From: Chitinophagaceae bacterium
GTDB lineage: Bacteria > Bacteroidota > Bacteroidia > Chitinophagales > Chitinophagaceae
Length of the DNA stretch: 64,000 nt
Direction: 5' to 3'
Assembly (NCBI GenBank): GCA_016710165.1
Contig: JADJLJ010000004.1
Location: 186,001-250,000, forward strand
The notes under the pieces were generated by a model that saw only the letters and a list, made by a program, of their open reading frames with translations, was not told the DNA's origin and made no database searches. The position numbers and the translations under genes are program-made. Below are positions 48,294 through 58,030 of this stretch, piece after piece (within the stretch, counting starts at the first letter, position 1; each line of letters begins with the position of its first letter).

Positions 48294-50511
48294 ATGAAAC
48301 AGGCCCTTCGAAATATTTACTATTCTTTTCCTGTTCAGCTCTTCATCCTTCACTTCCGTAAAGTGCAGGTGTTGCTGCTTTTCTGGTATTTTCTGGGCAG
48401 CACCTTCAACAGCGGCTTCATGAAAACCTATGGTGCAGACGGGTTGTTCTTTTCACCGGAGTACCTGGGCAATGTGAATATCTGGAGCGGGGCCATTGTG
48501 GGCGTGGCATTGGGCGTGTTCATCATGAGCTGGAACATCACCACATTCATATTGCACAGCAAACGCTGCCGGTTCCTGGCAACCACCACCCAGCCTTTTT
48601 TAAAATACTGTACCAACAACGCCGTGCTGCCGCTGTTGTTCATCGGCTTTTATTTTTATAAACTTTATGTATTTGATAAAAGCAAGGAGTTGATGAGTAC
48701 CGGGGAAATACTGGTCCTGTTATCAGGTATCCTGGCCGGCTTTATCCTTTTGCTTTCTTTTTCCTTCATTTATTTTTTTGGAGCGGAAAGAACCATCCAG
48801 CGTACCATTACCCCCATCATCGAAATGGACCAGCATTTCAACCAGAGCTATATGCCCGGGCAACCCGGCGATGATGATTTCGGGTTGAAGGTAACTTCCT
48901 ACCTGGGCAATGGTTTCCGGTTCCGGAAGACAAGAAATGTGGCGCATTATAACCGGGAATTCCTGGACCTCGTATTCACCCGCCACCATTTTTCGGGGAT
49001 CATTAGCATTGCCCTTGCCTTTATTTTCCTGATCGTGGTAGGGTTTTTTATGGATAGCCCGGTCTTCCAGGTTCCTGCGGCAGCCAGCATATTCATATTC
49101 TTTGCTGCCATGACGGCGGTTATCGGGGCGCTTTCTTATTTCCTGCAAAGCTGGAGCCTGCCCGTTTTCATCCTGCTGCTTTTATTTATTGATATCCTTT
49201 ACCAGAACGAGATCATCGATACCCGCAATAAAGCCTATGGCCTCAACTACGATAACAAAAATGGCCGCCCGGGTTATGATAAAGGATCCTTGCAGAAACT
49301 CTGTCTGCCGGAAAAGATAGCAGCAGACAAAGCCAATATGATCGCCATACTGGATAACTGGAAGAAAAAGCAAAAAGAAGAAAAGCCGGTAATGGTATTC
49401 ATCAATGTAAGCGGTGGTGGACTGCGCAGCGGAACATTCGTGATGAATACACTCCAACACCTGGACAGCATGACGCAAGGCAGGCTCTTACCACATACCA
49501 TGCTGATAAGCGGCGCCAGCGGCGGCATGCTGGCAGCAACGTATTACCGGGAACTATACCGGCACCAGCTGAAGGACAGCTCCATCAACCGGTATGATCC
49601 GGAATACACGGACAATATTGCCAACGATCTGCTGAACCCCCTTTTCTCATCCATGGTTGCCAGGGATATTTTTTCACCGGCACAGAAATTTACAGTGGGA
49701 GATCTTAAATACGTAAAAGACAGGGGCTATGCGTTTGAACAGAAGCTGAATAAAAACTGCGGGGGTATCATCAATTGCCAGCTGAAGGATTATTATGAAG
49801 AAGAGCGGTCGGCAGCCATTCCGCTCATGATCTTCAACTCCACCATCACCCGCGACGGAAGGCGGATGATGATCAGTACACAGCCCATCAGTTTCATGAT
49901 GAAGCCCGTGCAGGCTGCGGCCGATGCACAGGCAAGCCCGGATGCGGTAGATTTTTCAGCGATGTTCAGCAAACAGGGCCCATTGAATGTGCGGCTGCTC
50001 ACCGCCCTGCGTATGAATGCAACCTTCCCGTATGTGCTGCCCAATGTGTGGTTGCCCAGTGACCCGGTAATTGATGTGATGGATGCCGGGCTGCGGGATA
50101 ATTTCGGGCAGGAGACCACCCTGCGGTTCATTGAAAATTTCAGGGACTGGCTGAAGGAAAATACCAGCGCTGTCATGGTCATTCAATTGCGTGACCGGAT
50201 GCAGGATAACTGGCAGGAGCCCTTTGAAACAGGTTCCATTACCGACATCATCATTAAACCCGCCACCATGCTGCAGCATAACTGGCAAAAACTGCAGGAC
50301 TTTTCGGCTACCGACCAGTACAGTTACCTGAGCGCTGAAAAAAACCATTAACCTGCATCGCATCACATTTATGTATGTGCCCCAGTCGAACGACAAGGGC
50401 GCTGCGCTCAATTTTCATTTAACCGCACGGGAAAAAAGGGATGTGAAGGAGTCTTTTAATGATCCGTTCAACCAGGCATCGCTGAAGAAGGTGATGGAGA
50501 TGATGCAGTAA
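48294..50511 (+). pseudogene. Membrane-anchored patatin-like phospholipase, frameshifted near the C-terminus
   Basis: The N-terminal ~300 residues have five to seven membrane segments. Then follows a patatin domain: NVSGGGLRSG oxyanion loop (374-376), nucleophile Ser409 in SGASGGMLAA, and Asp597 in MDAGLRDNFG (DGA/DGG position). The frame ends at 50351 in the A run at 50338-50344. Removing one A continues it (TINLHRITFMYVPQS ... KKVMEMMQ) to a stop at 50509-50511. The extra 55 residues look natural, so the shorter frame is probably an error. It may hydrolyse membrane phospholipid or acyl lipids. The fusion to a large membrane region is unusual for patatins. Confidence 0.82.
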
Positions 50512-50516
50512 GGTCG

Positions 50517-51416
50517 TTAAGGCATCAGCAATTTAAAAGCACGCTCGATGATCTCGATCTCAAACAGGGGAGAAGTGCCGGCAGGGTCGCCATCAATATG
50601 CAGGGGAGCCGATTGCGGATTTTTGATACTTAATTTCTTCGCCTGAAAATAATGAATATCATTGCGATGATATTTTTTATCCTCGTACATACGAACCTGG
50701 CCGCTGCGTATTTGTTTTAGTACGGTCCAGATCATCCGCAGTTTACTCATTTTATTCACTACCACAATATCCAGTAACCCGTCGTGCAGGCTGGCCTGCG
50801 GGGCAATGGTGAAATTATTCCCGAACTGGTTGCTGTTGGCAATACTTATAAAAAATGCTTCGGTGCTGATGCGGACCCCGTCCATTTCAATTTCGAAAGG
50901 GTAAGGCTTTGCTGAAAAGAAATTTTTAGTGGATTGTTTTACATAGGTTGCCAGTCCTCTTTTTTGCTGCCGGGCAAAATCGTGCGCCACCTGTGCATCA
51001 AAGCCGAGGCCGCAGAGCATGCAACTGAATCTTTTGTTGATGTAAAAACCATCTATGTATTCAGACCTCCCATTGAAGATGATGGCCAGGGCCCGGTCGA
51101 TCCGTTTTGGGATCTTTGCTGCAAAGGCAAGGCCGTTACCGCTGCCCATTGGGATGATCCCGATATTGACCGAAGTACCCTGCAGGGAATTGGCAACCTG
51201 GTTTACGGTTCCGTCGCCGCCGCAAACGATCACATCGGTTATATTTTCTGCAGCTATTTTTTGAGGCAGGTAACGGTAATCGCCTGCTGCATTGGTGTGA
51301 ACGATCTCGAAAGGGATCTTCTTTTCGGTTGTTTTTTCCCGGATCGTTTCCAGCAATGATATTTTTCCACCTGTTCCCGAAATGGGGTTGATGAAATAAA
51401 TGAATTTTCTGTTCAT
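50517..51416 (-). CDS. Diacylglycerol/lipid kinase (YegS/LCB5 family)
   Basis: 299 residues. DAGK catalytic motifs: FINPISGTGGK (nucleotide loop), VCGGDGTVNQVAN (GGDGT with the catalytic D), and PMGSGNGLAF. The C-terminal beta-sandwich contains DGLLDIVVV and HIDGDPAG. It phosphorylates a lipid alcohol at the inner membrane. It is encoded tail to tail with the patatin gene, 5 bp apart, hence a possible lipid-turnover neighbourhood. Confidence 0.93.
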   Translation of the reverse strand: MNRKFIYFINPISGTGGKISLLETIREKTTEKKIPFEIVHTNAAGDYRYLPQKIAAENITDVIVCGGDGTVNQVANSLQGTSVNIGIIPMGSGNGLAFAAKIPKRIDRALAIIFNGRSEYIDGFYINKRFSCMLCGLGFDAQVAHDFARQQKRGLATYVKQSTKNFFSAKPYPFEIEMDGVRISTEAFFISIANSNQFGNNFTIAPQASLHDGLLDIVVVNKMSKLRMIWTVLKQIRSGQVRMYEDKKYHRNDIHYFQAKKLSIKNPQSAPLHIDGDPAGTSPLFEIEIIERAFKLLMP

Positions 51417-51460
51417 GAAAGGACCAGTTGGCAGCTAAATTACCTAAAATACTTCCGTTA

Positions 51461-52510
51461 TCACCACCGGATCAATGCACCGGCCCAGGTAAAACCACTG
51501 CCGAAAGCAGCCAGGCAAACCAGGTCGCCCTCTTTTATCTTTCCCTGCTCCCACGCTTCGCAGAGCGCAATGGGTACGGATGCAGCTGTTGTATTGCCGT
51601 ATTTCTGGATATTGTTGTGAACCTTGTCATCAGGGAGGTGTAACTTATGTTGAACAAACTGGGCAATACGCAGGTTGGCCTGGTGCGGAATAAGCATGTC
51701 AATATCCGCCGTGGTCAATCCGTTTTGTGCCAGCGACTCCTGCACCACTTCGGGCAGTTTAATGACCGCTTTTTTAAAAACCGCCGGTCCGTCCATGTAC
51801 GGGAAATTCTGTGCTTCATCGATCATGGCATGACTCATGAACATTTGCCCCATTTCTGCCGCATCAAATTTTGCCACGGCCTGTGGTGTCCAGTGGTTGG
51901 CATGTGTTCCCGGGTTGTACATGGCCAGTATCTCAGCACTTTCACCATCGCTGTGCAGGTGTGTACTTAATATACCCTGCCCTTCTTTTTGCGTTGGTTG
52001 AAGTACTACGGCACCGGCCCCATCACCGAATATCACACTCACATTCCTGCCACGGGTACTGAAATCAAGCCCGAATGAATGTTTCTCACTGCCTATAACA
52101 AGAATATTCTTATACATCCCGGTTTTTATGAATTGGTCGGCAACCGACAAGGCATAAACAAAACCGCTGCACTGGTTGCGTACATCCAATGCACCGATCT
52201 CTTTCATCTTCAATGCCCGCTGAACCAATACGCCACAGCCGGGAAAATAATAATCGGGACTGAGGGTGGCAAAGACAATAAAGTCAATATCCTGTGCCGT
52301 GATGCCCGCCCGTTCAATGGCGATCTTTGCAGCTTCCACACCCATGGTGGTGGTGGTTTCGCCCAGGCGGTTGGCATAGCGCCGCTCTTTGATGCCGGTA
52401 CGTTCCTGGATCCATTCATCGGATGTATCCATGTATTTTTTCAGGTCGTTATTGGTAAAAACATTTTCAGGAACATAAAAACCAATACCGGCGATCTTAC
52501 TTCGTTGCAT
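51461..52510 (-). CDS. fabH: Beta-ketoacyl-ACP synthase III
   Basis: 349 residues. Catalytic triad: Cys114 in NQCSGFVYAL, His in PHQANLRIAQ, and Asn in KYGNTTAASVPIAL. GDGAGAVVLQP and the C-terminus GSGFTWAGALIRW are diagnostic. It starts fatty-acid chains by condensing acetyl- or branched acyl-CoA with malonyl-ACP. It is a stand-alone copy away from plsX/acpP, which could mean a paralogue used for a special lipid, but the active site is complete. Confidence 0.95.
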   Translation of the reverse strand: MQRSKIAGIGFYVPENVFTNNDLKKYMDTSDEWIQERTGIKERRYANRLGETTTTMGVEAAKIAIERAGITAQDIDFIVFATLSPDYYFPGCGVLVQRALKMKEIGALDVRNQCSGFVYALSVADQFIKTGMYKNILVIGSEKHSFGLDFSTRGRNVSVIFGDGAGAVVLQPTQKEGQGILSTHLHSDGESAEILAMYNPGTHANHWTPQAVAKFDAAEMGQMFMSHAMIDEAQNFPYMDGPAVFKKAVIKLPEVVQESLAQNGLTTADIDMLIPHQANLRIAQFVQHKLHLPDDKVHNNIQKYGNTTAASVPIALCEAWEQGKIKEGDLVCLAAFGSGFTWAGALIRW

Positions 52511-52621
52511 GCAATCAATCGTTTAGAACAGGCAATTTACAACATTGCCATAGATCTGCAACTGTTTCATTTGCAACCAAACCCGTGTCGTTTTTTTGGA
52601 AAATGGGGTAAGAAAGCTGCT

Positions 52622-53155
52622 TCAATTCATCTTTACCATGTCCTTTAAACTGAAGTCCTCATCCACCATGGGATGAACCCTTGTTTTATAATGAAAGTCC
52701 ACCGAATTACGCAATGCCTCACTGCTTAATATCATCTTGCCGGTAAAGTGTTCAACCAGGGGCAGCAATGAAAGCCGGTCGTCTTTCAGCCGTAGTTCAG
52801 CAATATACACTCTTGCGTTGAGGCTGATATTCAGGAACTGTCTTCCACCCACGGTAGACATGAAAGCAGTACCTTTCAGTGAATCGGATTTGTAAATTTT
52901 ATAACGCAGCAGGTCATCCAGGTTGCCGGAAAAGGAAATATCGTATTCTGTATCTGACCGTTTGCTCATGGTAAGGTAAACGGGTTCCTCCCTGTTGCTG
53001 CCCGGTTTATTTACAAAGCTGATCCATTTCCCCAATAAAGCTTCTTCCACGTAAATACCGGGTTGTTCGTCTAAAGTGTAAGGAGAGCTGTAGGGACAGG
53101 AGCAGAGTACAACAGGCAAAAGAAACAGTAACGATATTTCGAATACTCTTCTCAT
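52622..53155 (-). CDS. Hypothetical lipoprotein
   Basis: 177 residues. The signal with lipobox is MRRVFEISLLFLLPVVLCSC (VVLCSC; one of two Cys). The mature part is strand-rich (LLGKWISFVNKPG; VYLTMSKRSDTEYDISFSG; FMSTVGGRQFLNISLNARVYIAELR, in parts), resembling lipocalin-like small lipoproteins of Bacteroidota. The C-terminal part has VDFHYKTRVHPMVDEDFSLK. The function is unknown. Confidence 0.75.
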   Translation of the reverse strand: MRRVFEISLLFLLPVVLCSCPYSSPYTLDEQPGIYVEEALLGKWISFVNKPGSNREEPVYLTMSKRSDTEYDISFSGNLDDLLRYKIYKSDSLKGTAFMSTVGGRQFLNISLNARVYIAELRLKDDRLSLLPLVEHFTGKMILSSEALRNSVDFHYKTRVHPMVDEDFSLKDMVKMN

Positions 53156-53234
53156 TTTTCAATGCATAAAATTAAATATGAATCCTTATAAATGCAATAG
53201 TAAAACCCCCTCCCGCAGTGCGTTCATATACCAG

Positions 53235-53474
53235 TCAAAAGATACTGTTTACGTACCCGCCGCTGCTTTTTGTACCTGTATTTTTTACTTCCGTGGCGGC
53301 TGAATTTATCCCAACGTGATGTATGCCCTGTTCGCCGGCTAAAAGAAAATTGCTGCAGGTATCCCCATCACAACAGGGGAGGGCATTTGTCTTGCATGCC
53401 GGGCATTGATAATGTCCGTGCACATGAACCAGTGCAACATCGGCCCCGCAGAAGATACATTTTACCTGCATCAT
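53235..53474 (-). CDS. Small zinc-ribbon protein
   Basis: Start ATG 53474 overlaps the TGA of the upstream protease gene (ATGA), so it is probably translated by coupling. About 79 residues: CIFCGADVALVHVHGHYQCPAC and a second pair CCDGDTC, which give two CxxC-type metal sites and a short tail. The longer frame to 53519 overlaps the protease and is unlikely. The role is unknown. The coupling suggests a link with the CPBP protein. Confidence 0.7.
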   Translation of the reverse strand: MMQVKCIFCGADVALVHVHGHYQCPACKTNALPCCDGDTCSNFLLAGEQGIHHVGINSAATEVKNTGTKSSGGYVNSIF

Positions 53475-54403
53475 TGATTTTTTACCAGGGACCCCAGCCA
53501 GCCGCCCAGTTCCATGCACCAGGCAATTCCCAGGTGAACAACCAATCCGCCCCAGATACTTTTTGTATTATAACTCACGATCCCCAGCAACAATCCTCCC
53601 CAAAAACTGCTGATCGCTTCCCCCATGGGTTTGCCAAAGTGAATGGCACAATAAAAACAGGCCATGGGAATGATGCAATGCTGACCACATATCTTCCATA
53701 AAGCAAGGATGAGAAAACCACGAAAGAAAAATTCGATGCTTATGAAATCAAAACCATAACAGCCTTCAAATACGGCCAGGCGCCAGCCCTTTGAAGATAG
53801 GCTTAATTGTTCAAGAAACTTTGCCCGGGGATACATTTCCAGGAAATCTTTTTGTGTGCTGGCCAGTGCGATCAGCGGCAGCATGGCTAAAAGTAACAGC
53901 AGGTATGGTTTAATATCCGGTATGGCCCTGCTTCCATAAAAAGGCTGGTTGTTTTTGTCTTTTATCAGCCATACAATGAATACCGGGATGAGCAGCACAA
54001 AGACCTTCACTACCCAGTTGCTGCATTGTATCCAGAACCTGCGTTCATCATCCGTGAACGGATCCCCGATCAGTGACTGGTGAAAATTAAAATTCACCCG
54101 TAGCGAAAAGAAGGCCGGGGCCAGGAACAGGATGAGCCAGAACCACGGGTTCCGGTAATACGAACAATCTTTGTAAAAGAACAGTTGCAGGAAAAAAGCA
54201 AGGGCAAAAGGAATGAAGTACAGAAGATAGTAGCCCGCAAAATTTCCCAACAGGGTTGCATGCCCGGCAGCATAATGGTCTTCTAATGAATGTCCGTAAT
54301 TAAGCCAGATGAGAATGCCCAGCAGCAGCAATACAAGGAAAAAATAAAATGCATTGAATTCCTTTTGATGATACTCCCGGATGTATTTGAGAACAGGAAA
54401 CAA
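53471..54403 (-). CDS. CPBP-family intramembrane metalloprotease
   Basis: 310 residues with about eight membrane helices. CPBP motifs: ISIEFFFRGFLIL (EExxxR-type site, here E-F-F-F-R) and FYCAIHFGKPMGEAISSFWGG with the metal His. This family includes Rce1-type prenyl-protein proteases and bacteriocin-immunity proteins. The substrate is unknown. Directly upstream of the zinc-ribbon gene (ATGA overlap). Confidence 0.85.
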   Translation of the reverse strand: MFPVLKYIREYHQKEFNAFYFFLVLLLLGILIWLNYGHSLEDHYAAGHATLLGNFAGYYLLYFIPFALAFFLQLFFYKDCSYYRNPWFWLILFLAPAFFSLRVNFNFHQSLIGDPFTDDERRFWIQCSNWVVKVFVLLIPVFIVWLIKDKNNQPFYGSRAIPDIKPYLLLLLAMLPLIALASTQKDFLEMYPRAKFLEQLSLSSKGWRLAVFEGCYGFDFISIEFFFRGFLILALWKICGQHCIIPMACFYCAIHFGKPMGEAISSFWGGLLLGIVSYNTKSIWGGLVVHLGIAWCMELGGWLGSLVKNQ

Positions 54404-54432
54404 GTTTTTGATAAAGATAGCCGATGACGGGT

Positions 54433-54468
54433 AAAAAAAATACAGCTCCTGTTTTTTGCAGGAGCTGT
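54433..54468 (-). terminator. Intrinsic terminator of the gene at 54491-55339
   Basis: On the minus strand GCACAGCTCCTG-CAAAAAA-CAGGAGCTGT is followed by eight T (plus-strand A run 54433-54440). The strong stem and U tract lie 23 bp after the stop codon. Confidence 0.9.
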
Positions 54469-54490
54469 GCTATGTGTGAGGCTGGTTTGA

Positions 54491-55339
54491 TCATTTGTAA
54501 CCGATCCACTTGCGTTCTTCTATATTGAAAAGCCAGTAGATACCGTTTGCAAAGGCAAAGTTGAAGGATGTTTCCACCACGGCATCCGAAGGGAGTTTAA
54601 GTTTCTGTGTAAGGAACCCTGTTTTGTAATCATAGAGTTCAACCAGTTTATCGTTTGTGTTCAGGGCACCGATCTCTGCACCGGCAATACCTGTGTAAAC
54701 AATGCTGGTATTGTTGTATCCTTCCGGTCCTTCATTCAATACTTCCTCTTCTTCATTCTTTTCTTCAATGCCCTGGGTCTTTGTGCGGCCCCAGTGCAGT
54801 GTGATCTTAACCCCTTCTTTTTCTTTGGCATCGGCAGTATTGTATGCAAAAATATCAAGGCCGTTCAGGAAGAGCACTTCTTTTTTACCGGGGTTGAAAA
54901 CGCCTACACACTGATCGCCGGGCTGGTGTGTTCCTTCAAATTCTATATTGTATTCAGCCGGGATCCCTGTTTTAGGGTCAAGGGTATAGTTGAACCATCC
55001 GCTGCTTCCATAACCGTTCCCGCTGATCTTTTTAGTTGCTGTATTGTACCAAAGCCCCCGGGTATCTACCTGGGTGGTCAGGTCATCGCCGGAAAGCCTT
55101 TTGCCTGTTGCATTGAATACGGCATGCGGGTATTCGGTATTGCCGGCAAAAGAGGCATAGTATTGTTTTTTTAACGGATGCCAGGCCACGGAAGCTCCCC
55201 GGGTGCCGGGCATATCGTCGTCAGCGGTTTTGGGCATTTTAAGCTCCATTACTTTTTTCAGGGTTCGGCCGCCAACCTGCGCATGAAGAAGAAATGTTCC
55301 GCTCATGAACGCAAACATCAGCAAGAGGGTCTTTTTCAT
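54491..55339 (-). CDS. Secreted hypothetical protein
   Basis: Start at ATG 55339 (MKKTLLLMFAFMSGTFLLHAQ, signal peptide); the frame extends to 55507 but without a plausible leader. 282 residues, strand-rich, with repeating GxxYNTATKK/GWFNYTLDPKTG-like segments suggesting a small beta-propeller. An acidic stretch KNEEEEVLNEGPEG is in the middle. No catalytic motif is seen. It is followed by a good terminator. Confidence 0.75.
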   Translation of the reverse strand: MKKTLLLMFAFMSGTFLLHAQVGGRTLKKVMELKMPKTADDDMPGTRGASVAWHPLKKQYYASFAGNTEYPHAVFNATGKRLSGDDLTTQVDTRGLWYNTATKKISGNGYGSSGWFNYTLDPKTGIPAEYNIEFEGTHQPGDQCVGVFNPGKKEVLFLNGLDIFAYNTADAKEKEGVKITLHWGRTKTQGIEEKNEEEEVLNEGPEGYNNTSIVYTGIAGAEIGALNTNDKLVELYDYKTGFLTQKLKLPSDAVVETSFNFAFANGIYWLFNIEERKWIGYK

Positions 55340-55403
55340 TTTATAAATTTTAATGCAAAAAACGAAATAAAACCGGTTATTGGTATACCGGGAAGCGGGT
55401 ATT

Positions 55404-56414
55404 TTAAAGCCCGCCTTTCCCCGGTGAATTGAGTGTATTCCACAGCAGGTCCTTGAGTTCCTGCAGGCCCTGGCCGGTAACAGAAGAGATGAAGACATGC
55501 GGAACATTTGCGGGCAGTTCTTTTGCTATGGCTGTTCTTAACTCTTCATCCAGCATATCGCTTTTACTGATGGCGATCACAAAATCCTTCTGAAGCATTT
55601 CCGGGTTGTATTGCTCCAGTTCGCTGTGTAATATCTCAAACTCCTGTTTGTGGTTCCTGCTGTCGGCAGGAATCAGGAACAGCAGGATGGAATTGCGTTC
55701 GATATGCCGCAGGAAACGATGGCCAAGTCCCTTTCCTTCCGCTGCGCCCTCAATGATGCCCGGCAGATCGGCGATGCAAAAACTTTTACCATCACGGTAC
55801 TCCACCATTCCCAACTGCGGAACCAGCGTGGTAAAGGCATAGTCGGCGATCTTTGGTTTTGCGGCCGTGATGCTTGAAAGCAGGGTTGATTTACCTGCAT
55901 TGGGAAAACCCACCAATCCTACATCGGCCAGCACTTTCAGCTCCAGAATCTTCCATCCTTCCACACCGGGTTCGCCGGGTTGTGCATATTCGGGTGCCTG
56001 GTTGGTAGCGCTTTTAAAATTACTGTTACCCAATCCGCCGCGGCCGCCTTTCAATAAAATGATCTCCTGTCCGTCTTCCAGGATCTCTGCCTCTTTTTCG
56101 CCCGTTTCTTCATCCCGTGCAATGGTGCCCAGCGGTACTTCAATGATGATGTCTTTACCGTATCTTCCGGTGGAATTGTTCTTACTCCCGTTCTCACCGT
56201 TTTCTGCCAGAATATTTTTATAATAGCGAAGATGCAACAGCGTCCATAACTGCGGGTTGCCTTTTAAAATGATGTGGGCGCCCCGGCCGCCATCACCCCC
56301 ATCGGGCCCGCCCATGGCAGTTAATTTATTGCGCATGAAATGTTTGCTTCCTGCACCTCCATGGCCGCTGCGGCAAAAGATCCTTATCTGGTCAACAAAA
56401 TTTGATTTTTCCAT
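55404..56414 (-). CDS. obgE: GTPase Obg
   Basis: 336 residues. The glycine-rich Obg fold comes first (GHGGAGSKHFMR, GGPDGGDGGRG, KGGRGGLGN). The G domain follows: G1 GFPNAGKST (169-177), G2 DYAFTTLVPQ, G3 DLPGIIEGA, and G4-like SKSD. The short C-terminal end lacks an OCT domain. Obg assists 50S ribosome assembly and stringent control and is normally essential. Confidence 0.97.
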   Translation of the reverse strand: MEKSNFVDQIRIFCRSGHGGAGSKHFMRNKLTAMGGPDGGDGGRGAHIILKGNPQLWTLLHLRYYKNILAENGENGSKNNSTGRYGKDIIIEVPLGTIARDEETGEKEAEILEDGQEIILLKGGRGGLGNSNFKSATNQAPEYAQPGEPGVEGWKILELKVLADVGLVGFPNAGKSTLLSSITAAKPKIADYAFTTLVPQLGMVEYRDGKSFCIADLPGIIEGAAEGKGLGHRFLRHIERNSILLFLIPADSRNHKQEFEILHSELEQYNPEMLQKDFVIAISKSDMLDEELRTAIAKELPANVPHVFISSVTGQGLQELKDLLWNTLNSPGKGGL

Positions 56415-56503
56415 CTGGCGGCAAAGGTCTGTAAAATTTAAGGATTAATGACGGGTTAACTTCATTTATGATTTTATTGGAGAGTTACACATCTAAATCG
56501 TAG

Positions 56504-56511
56504 TACATTTG
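56504..56511 (+). promoter_or_regulatory. Promoter -7 box (TACATTTG)
   Basis: TACATTTG matches the Bacteroidota TAnnTTTG consensus, 21 bp upstream of the ATG at 56533. A clear TTTG -33 box at the normal distance was not found. Confidence 0.5.
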
Positions 56512-56532
56512 TAAGAAGTAAATCAAAAGAAA

Positions 56533-56931
56533 ATGATCAAACTGTTTTTTATCCCCGTTATTGTAATCCTGAGCTGCGGTTCGGTAAAGAAAAACCAGTC
56601 TGCTTCCAATATGGATTCTTTGAACCAACCACCGCTCACCGGGCAGGCCGGGAAAGATTCCATCCCTCCCTGTATAAGAAAAAAGATCGATTCCTTTAAA
56701 GTGATGCCAAAACATGAACAGCCGCAACGGGTAACAGAGTACAGTTACAAAGGCAAAAAAGTTTATTATGTTGCCATGCCCTGCTGTGACTTTTTCAACG
56801 AAGTATATGATGATACATGCAACCTGCTGGGTTCTCCGGATGGTGGTTTCAGCGGCAGGGGAGACGGTAAATTGCCGGACTTTTTTACGGAAGCAAAGAA
56901 TGAAAAACCGGTCTGGAAGGCAAAGGACTGA
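56533..56931 (+). CDS. Small lipoprotein, DUF6970-like
   Basis: 132 residues. Lipobox in MIKLFFIPVIVILSCGS (VILSC). The mature part has PPCIRKKIDSFKVM, VTEYSYKGKKVYYV, PCCDFFNEVYDDTC and PDGGFSGRGDGKLPDFF, the pattern of the DUF6970 family of Bacteroidota lipoproteins. The four Cys could form disulfides. The function is unknown. It has its own promoter (-7 box at 56504). Confidence 0.8.
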   Translation: MIKLFFIPVIVILSCGSVKKNQSASNMDSLNQPPLTGQAGKDSIPPCIRKKIDSFKVMPKHEQPQRVTEYSYKGKKVYYVAMPCCDFFNEVYDDTCNLLGSPDGGFSGRGDGKLPDFFTEAKNEKPVWKAKD

Positions 56932-57522
56932 TCATTTGTTCTCATTCCAGGTCTTGTAAGCAGCAGGTTGTGATTCCCGGTCAGCAGGAACAGACCGCAG
57001 TGGTTCACAGGCTTTCCACGATTCAAACATCTGTTTCGGCAACTGCTGGTATAAAGCAGTCCCTTCTGTTTTCCACCGGATCATTTCATCGGTTACTTCT
57101 TTGATCTTTTTTGCCGGGTTGCCCACAATGACGCTTCTTTGTTCAAATACTTCATCCGCTTTGATAAAACTTAAAGCGCCCACAATGCATTCATCGCCCA
57201 GCAGCACATTATCCATGATCACCGCATTCATTCCTACCAGGCAATTCTTTCCAATAGTTGCTCCGTGTACGATCGCCCCATGACCAATATGTGCTCCTTC
57301 CTTTAATAAAACCGTTACGCCGGGAAACATATGAATGGTGCAGTTCTCCTGCACATTACACCCGTCTTCAATGATGATCTGTCCCCAATCACCCCGGATG
57401 GCGGCGCCGGGCCCGATGTAACAATCCTTACCAATGATCACGTTACCGGTAACGGTTGCATCCGGATGAATGAAGGAGGATTCATGAATTACAGGTATGA
57501 AATTGTTGAATTGATAAATCAT
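56932..57522 (-). CDS. paaY: Left-handed beta-helix (gamma-carbonic-anhydrase-like) protein PaaY
   Basis: 196 residues built of hexapeptide repeats (VTGNVIIGKDCYIGPGA; VTVLLKEGAHIGHGAIVHGATIGKN), with metal-binding His in IHMF and HIGHGAIVHGA. Start ATG 57522. The position at the end of the paa operon supports PaaY, thought to be a thioesterase/transferase that clears dead-end CoA thioesters of phenylacetate metabolism. A carbonic anhydrase of the same fold is the alternative. Confidence 0.88.
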   Translation of the reverse strand: MIYQFNNFIPVIHESSFIHPDATVTGNVIIGKDCYIGPGAAIRGDWGQIIIEDGCNVQENCTIHMFPGVTVLLKEGAHIGHGAIVHGATIGKNCLVGMNAVIMDNVLLGDECIVGALSFIKADEVFEQRSVIVGNPAKKIKEVTDEMIRWKTEGTALYQQLPKQMFESWKACEPLRSVPADRESQPAAYKTWNENK

Positions 57523-57560
57523 AAGTAAAAGTACTAAAGTAAATAAGGTATATAAAGGAG

Positions 57561-57959
57561 TTAGATTTCGGATTTTTTCTTTTCTTCGTCTCTTTTCTTC
57601 CGGAGGTAAATCAGATAACCATTAATAAGCCGTTCAAGTTCTTTTGCTTTTGTTTTTAAAGCAGTGAGTTGTTCTACGGTAATATATGCTTCATCATAGG
57701 CATCTGTTAAGTGGTTTACAGTTTCCGTAAGTGAACCTCTTGACTGTATGCAAAAATGGATCTGATCCGGATATGTAAATCTCCCATGCCCTTCTGAAAT
57801 AAGTGCATTAACGGATCTTGTGCTTCTGATCAACTGGTCCGCCAGCCTGAATTTTTCTTCTTTCGGAAATGTTTTAGTGAGTTCCCTGATCTCGTTTTTA
57901 AATAAGCGGGCCTTTTTCCAGAGTTCAAGTTCTTCAAAACCAAAATTTGTATTGTCCAT
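57561..57959 (-). CDS. Four-helix bundle protein (23S rRNA intervening-sequence type)
   Basis: 132 residues: FEELELWKKARLFKNEIREL, then FPKEEKFRLADQLIRSTRSV, SEGHGRFTYPDQIHFCIQSRGSL, and a C-terminal helix KAKELERLINGYLIYLRKK. These are the usual family motifs. It is inserted between paaI and paaY on the same strand. No metabolic reason for its presence is visible. The second family member in the window is at 36800. Confidence 0.9.
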   Translation of the reverse strand: MDNTNFGFEELELWKKARLFKNEIRELTKTFPKEEKFRLADQLIRSTRSVNALISEGHGRFTYPDQIHFCIQSRGSLTETVNHLTDAYDEAYITVEQLTALKTKAKELERLINGYLIYLRKKRDEEKKKSEI

Positions 57960-58030
57960 AGTAAAATATGGGTTGACAATGTTTTCGGGTAGTGTATGAA
58001 TTTGAGGATACCGTTTAAACTTTTTCTACT

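Noticed and set aside
51647..52648. Plus-strand frames opposite fabH
   Set aside because: fabH has complete catalytic motifs on the minus strand; the opposite frames have none.
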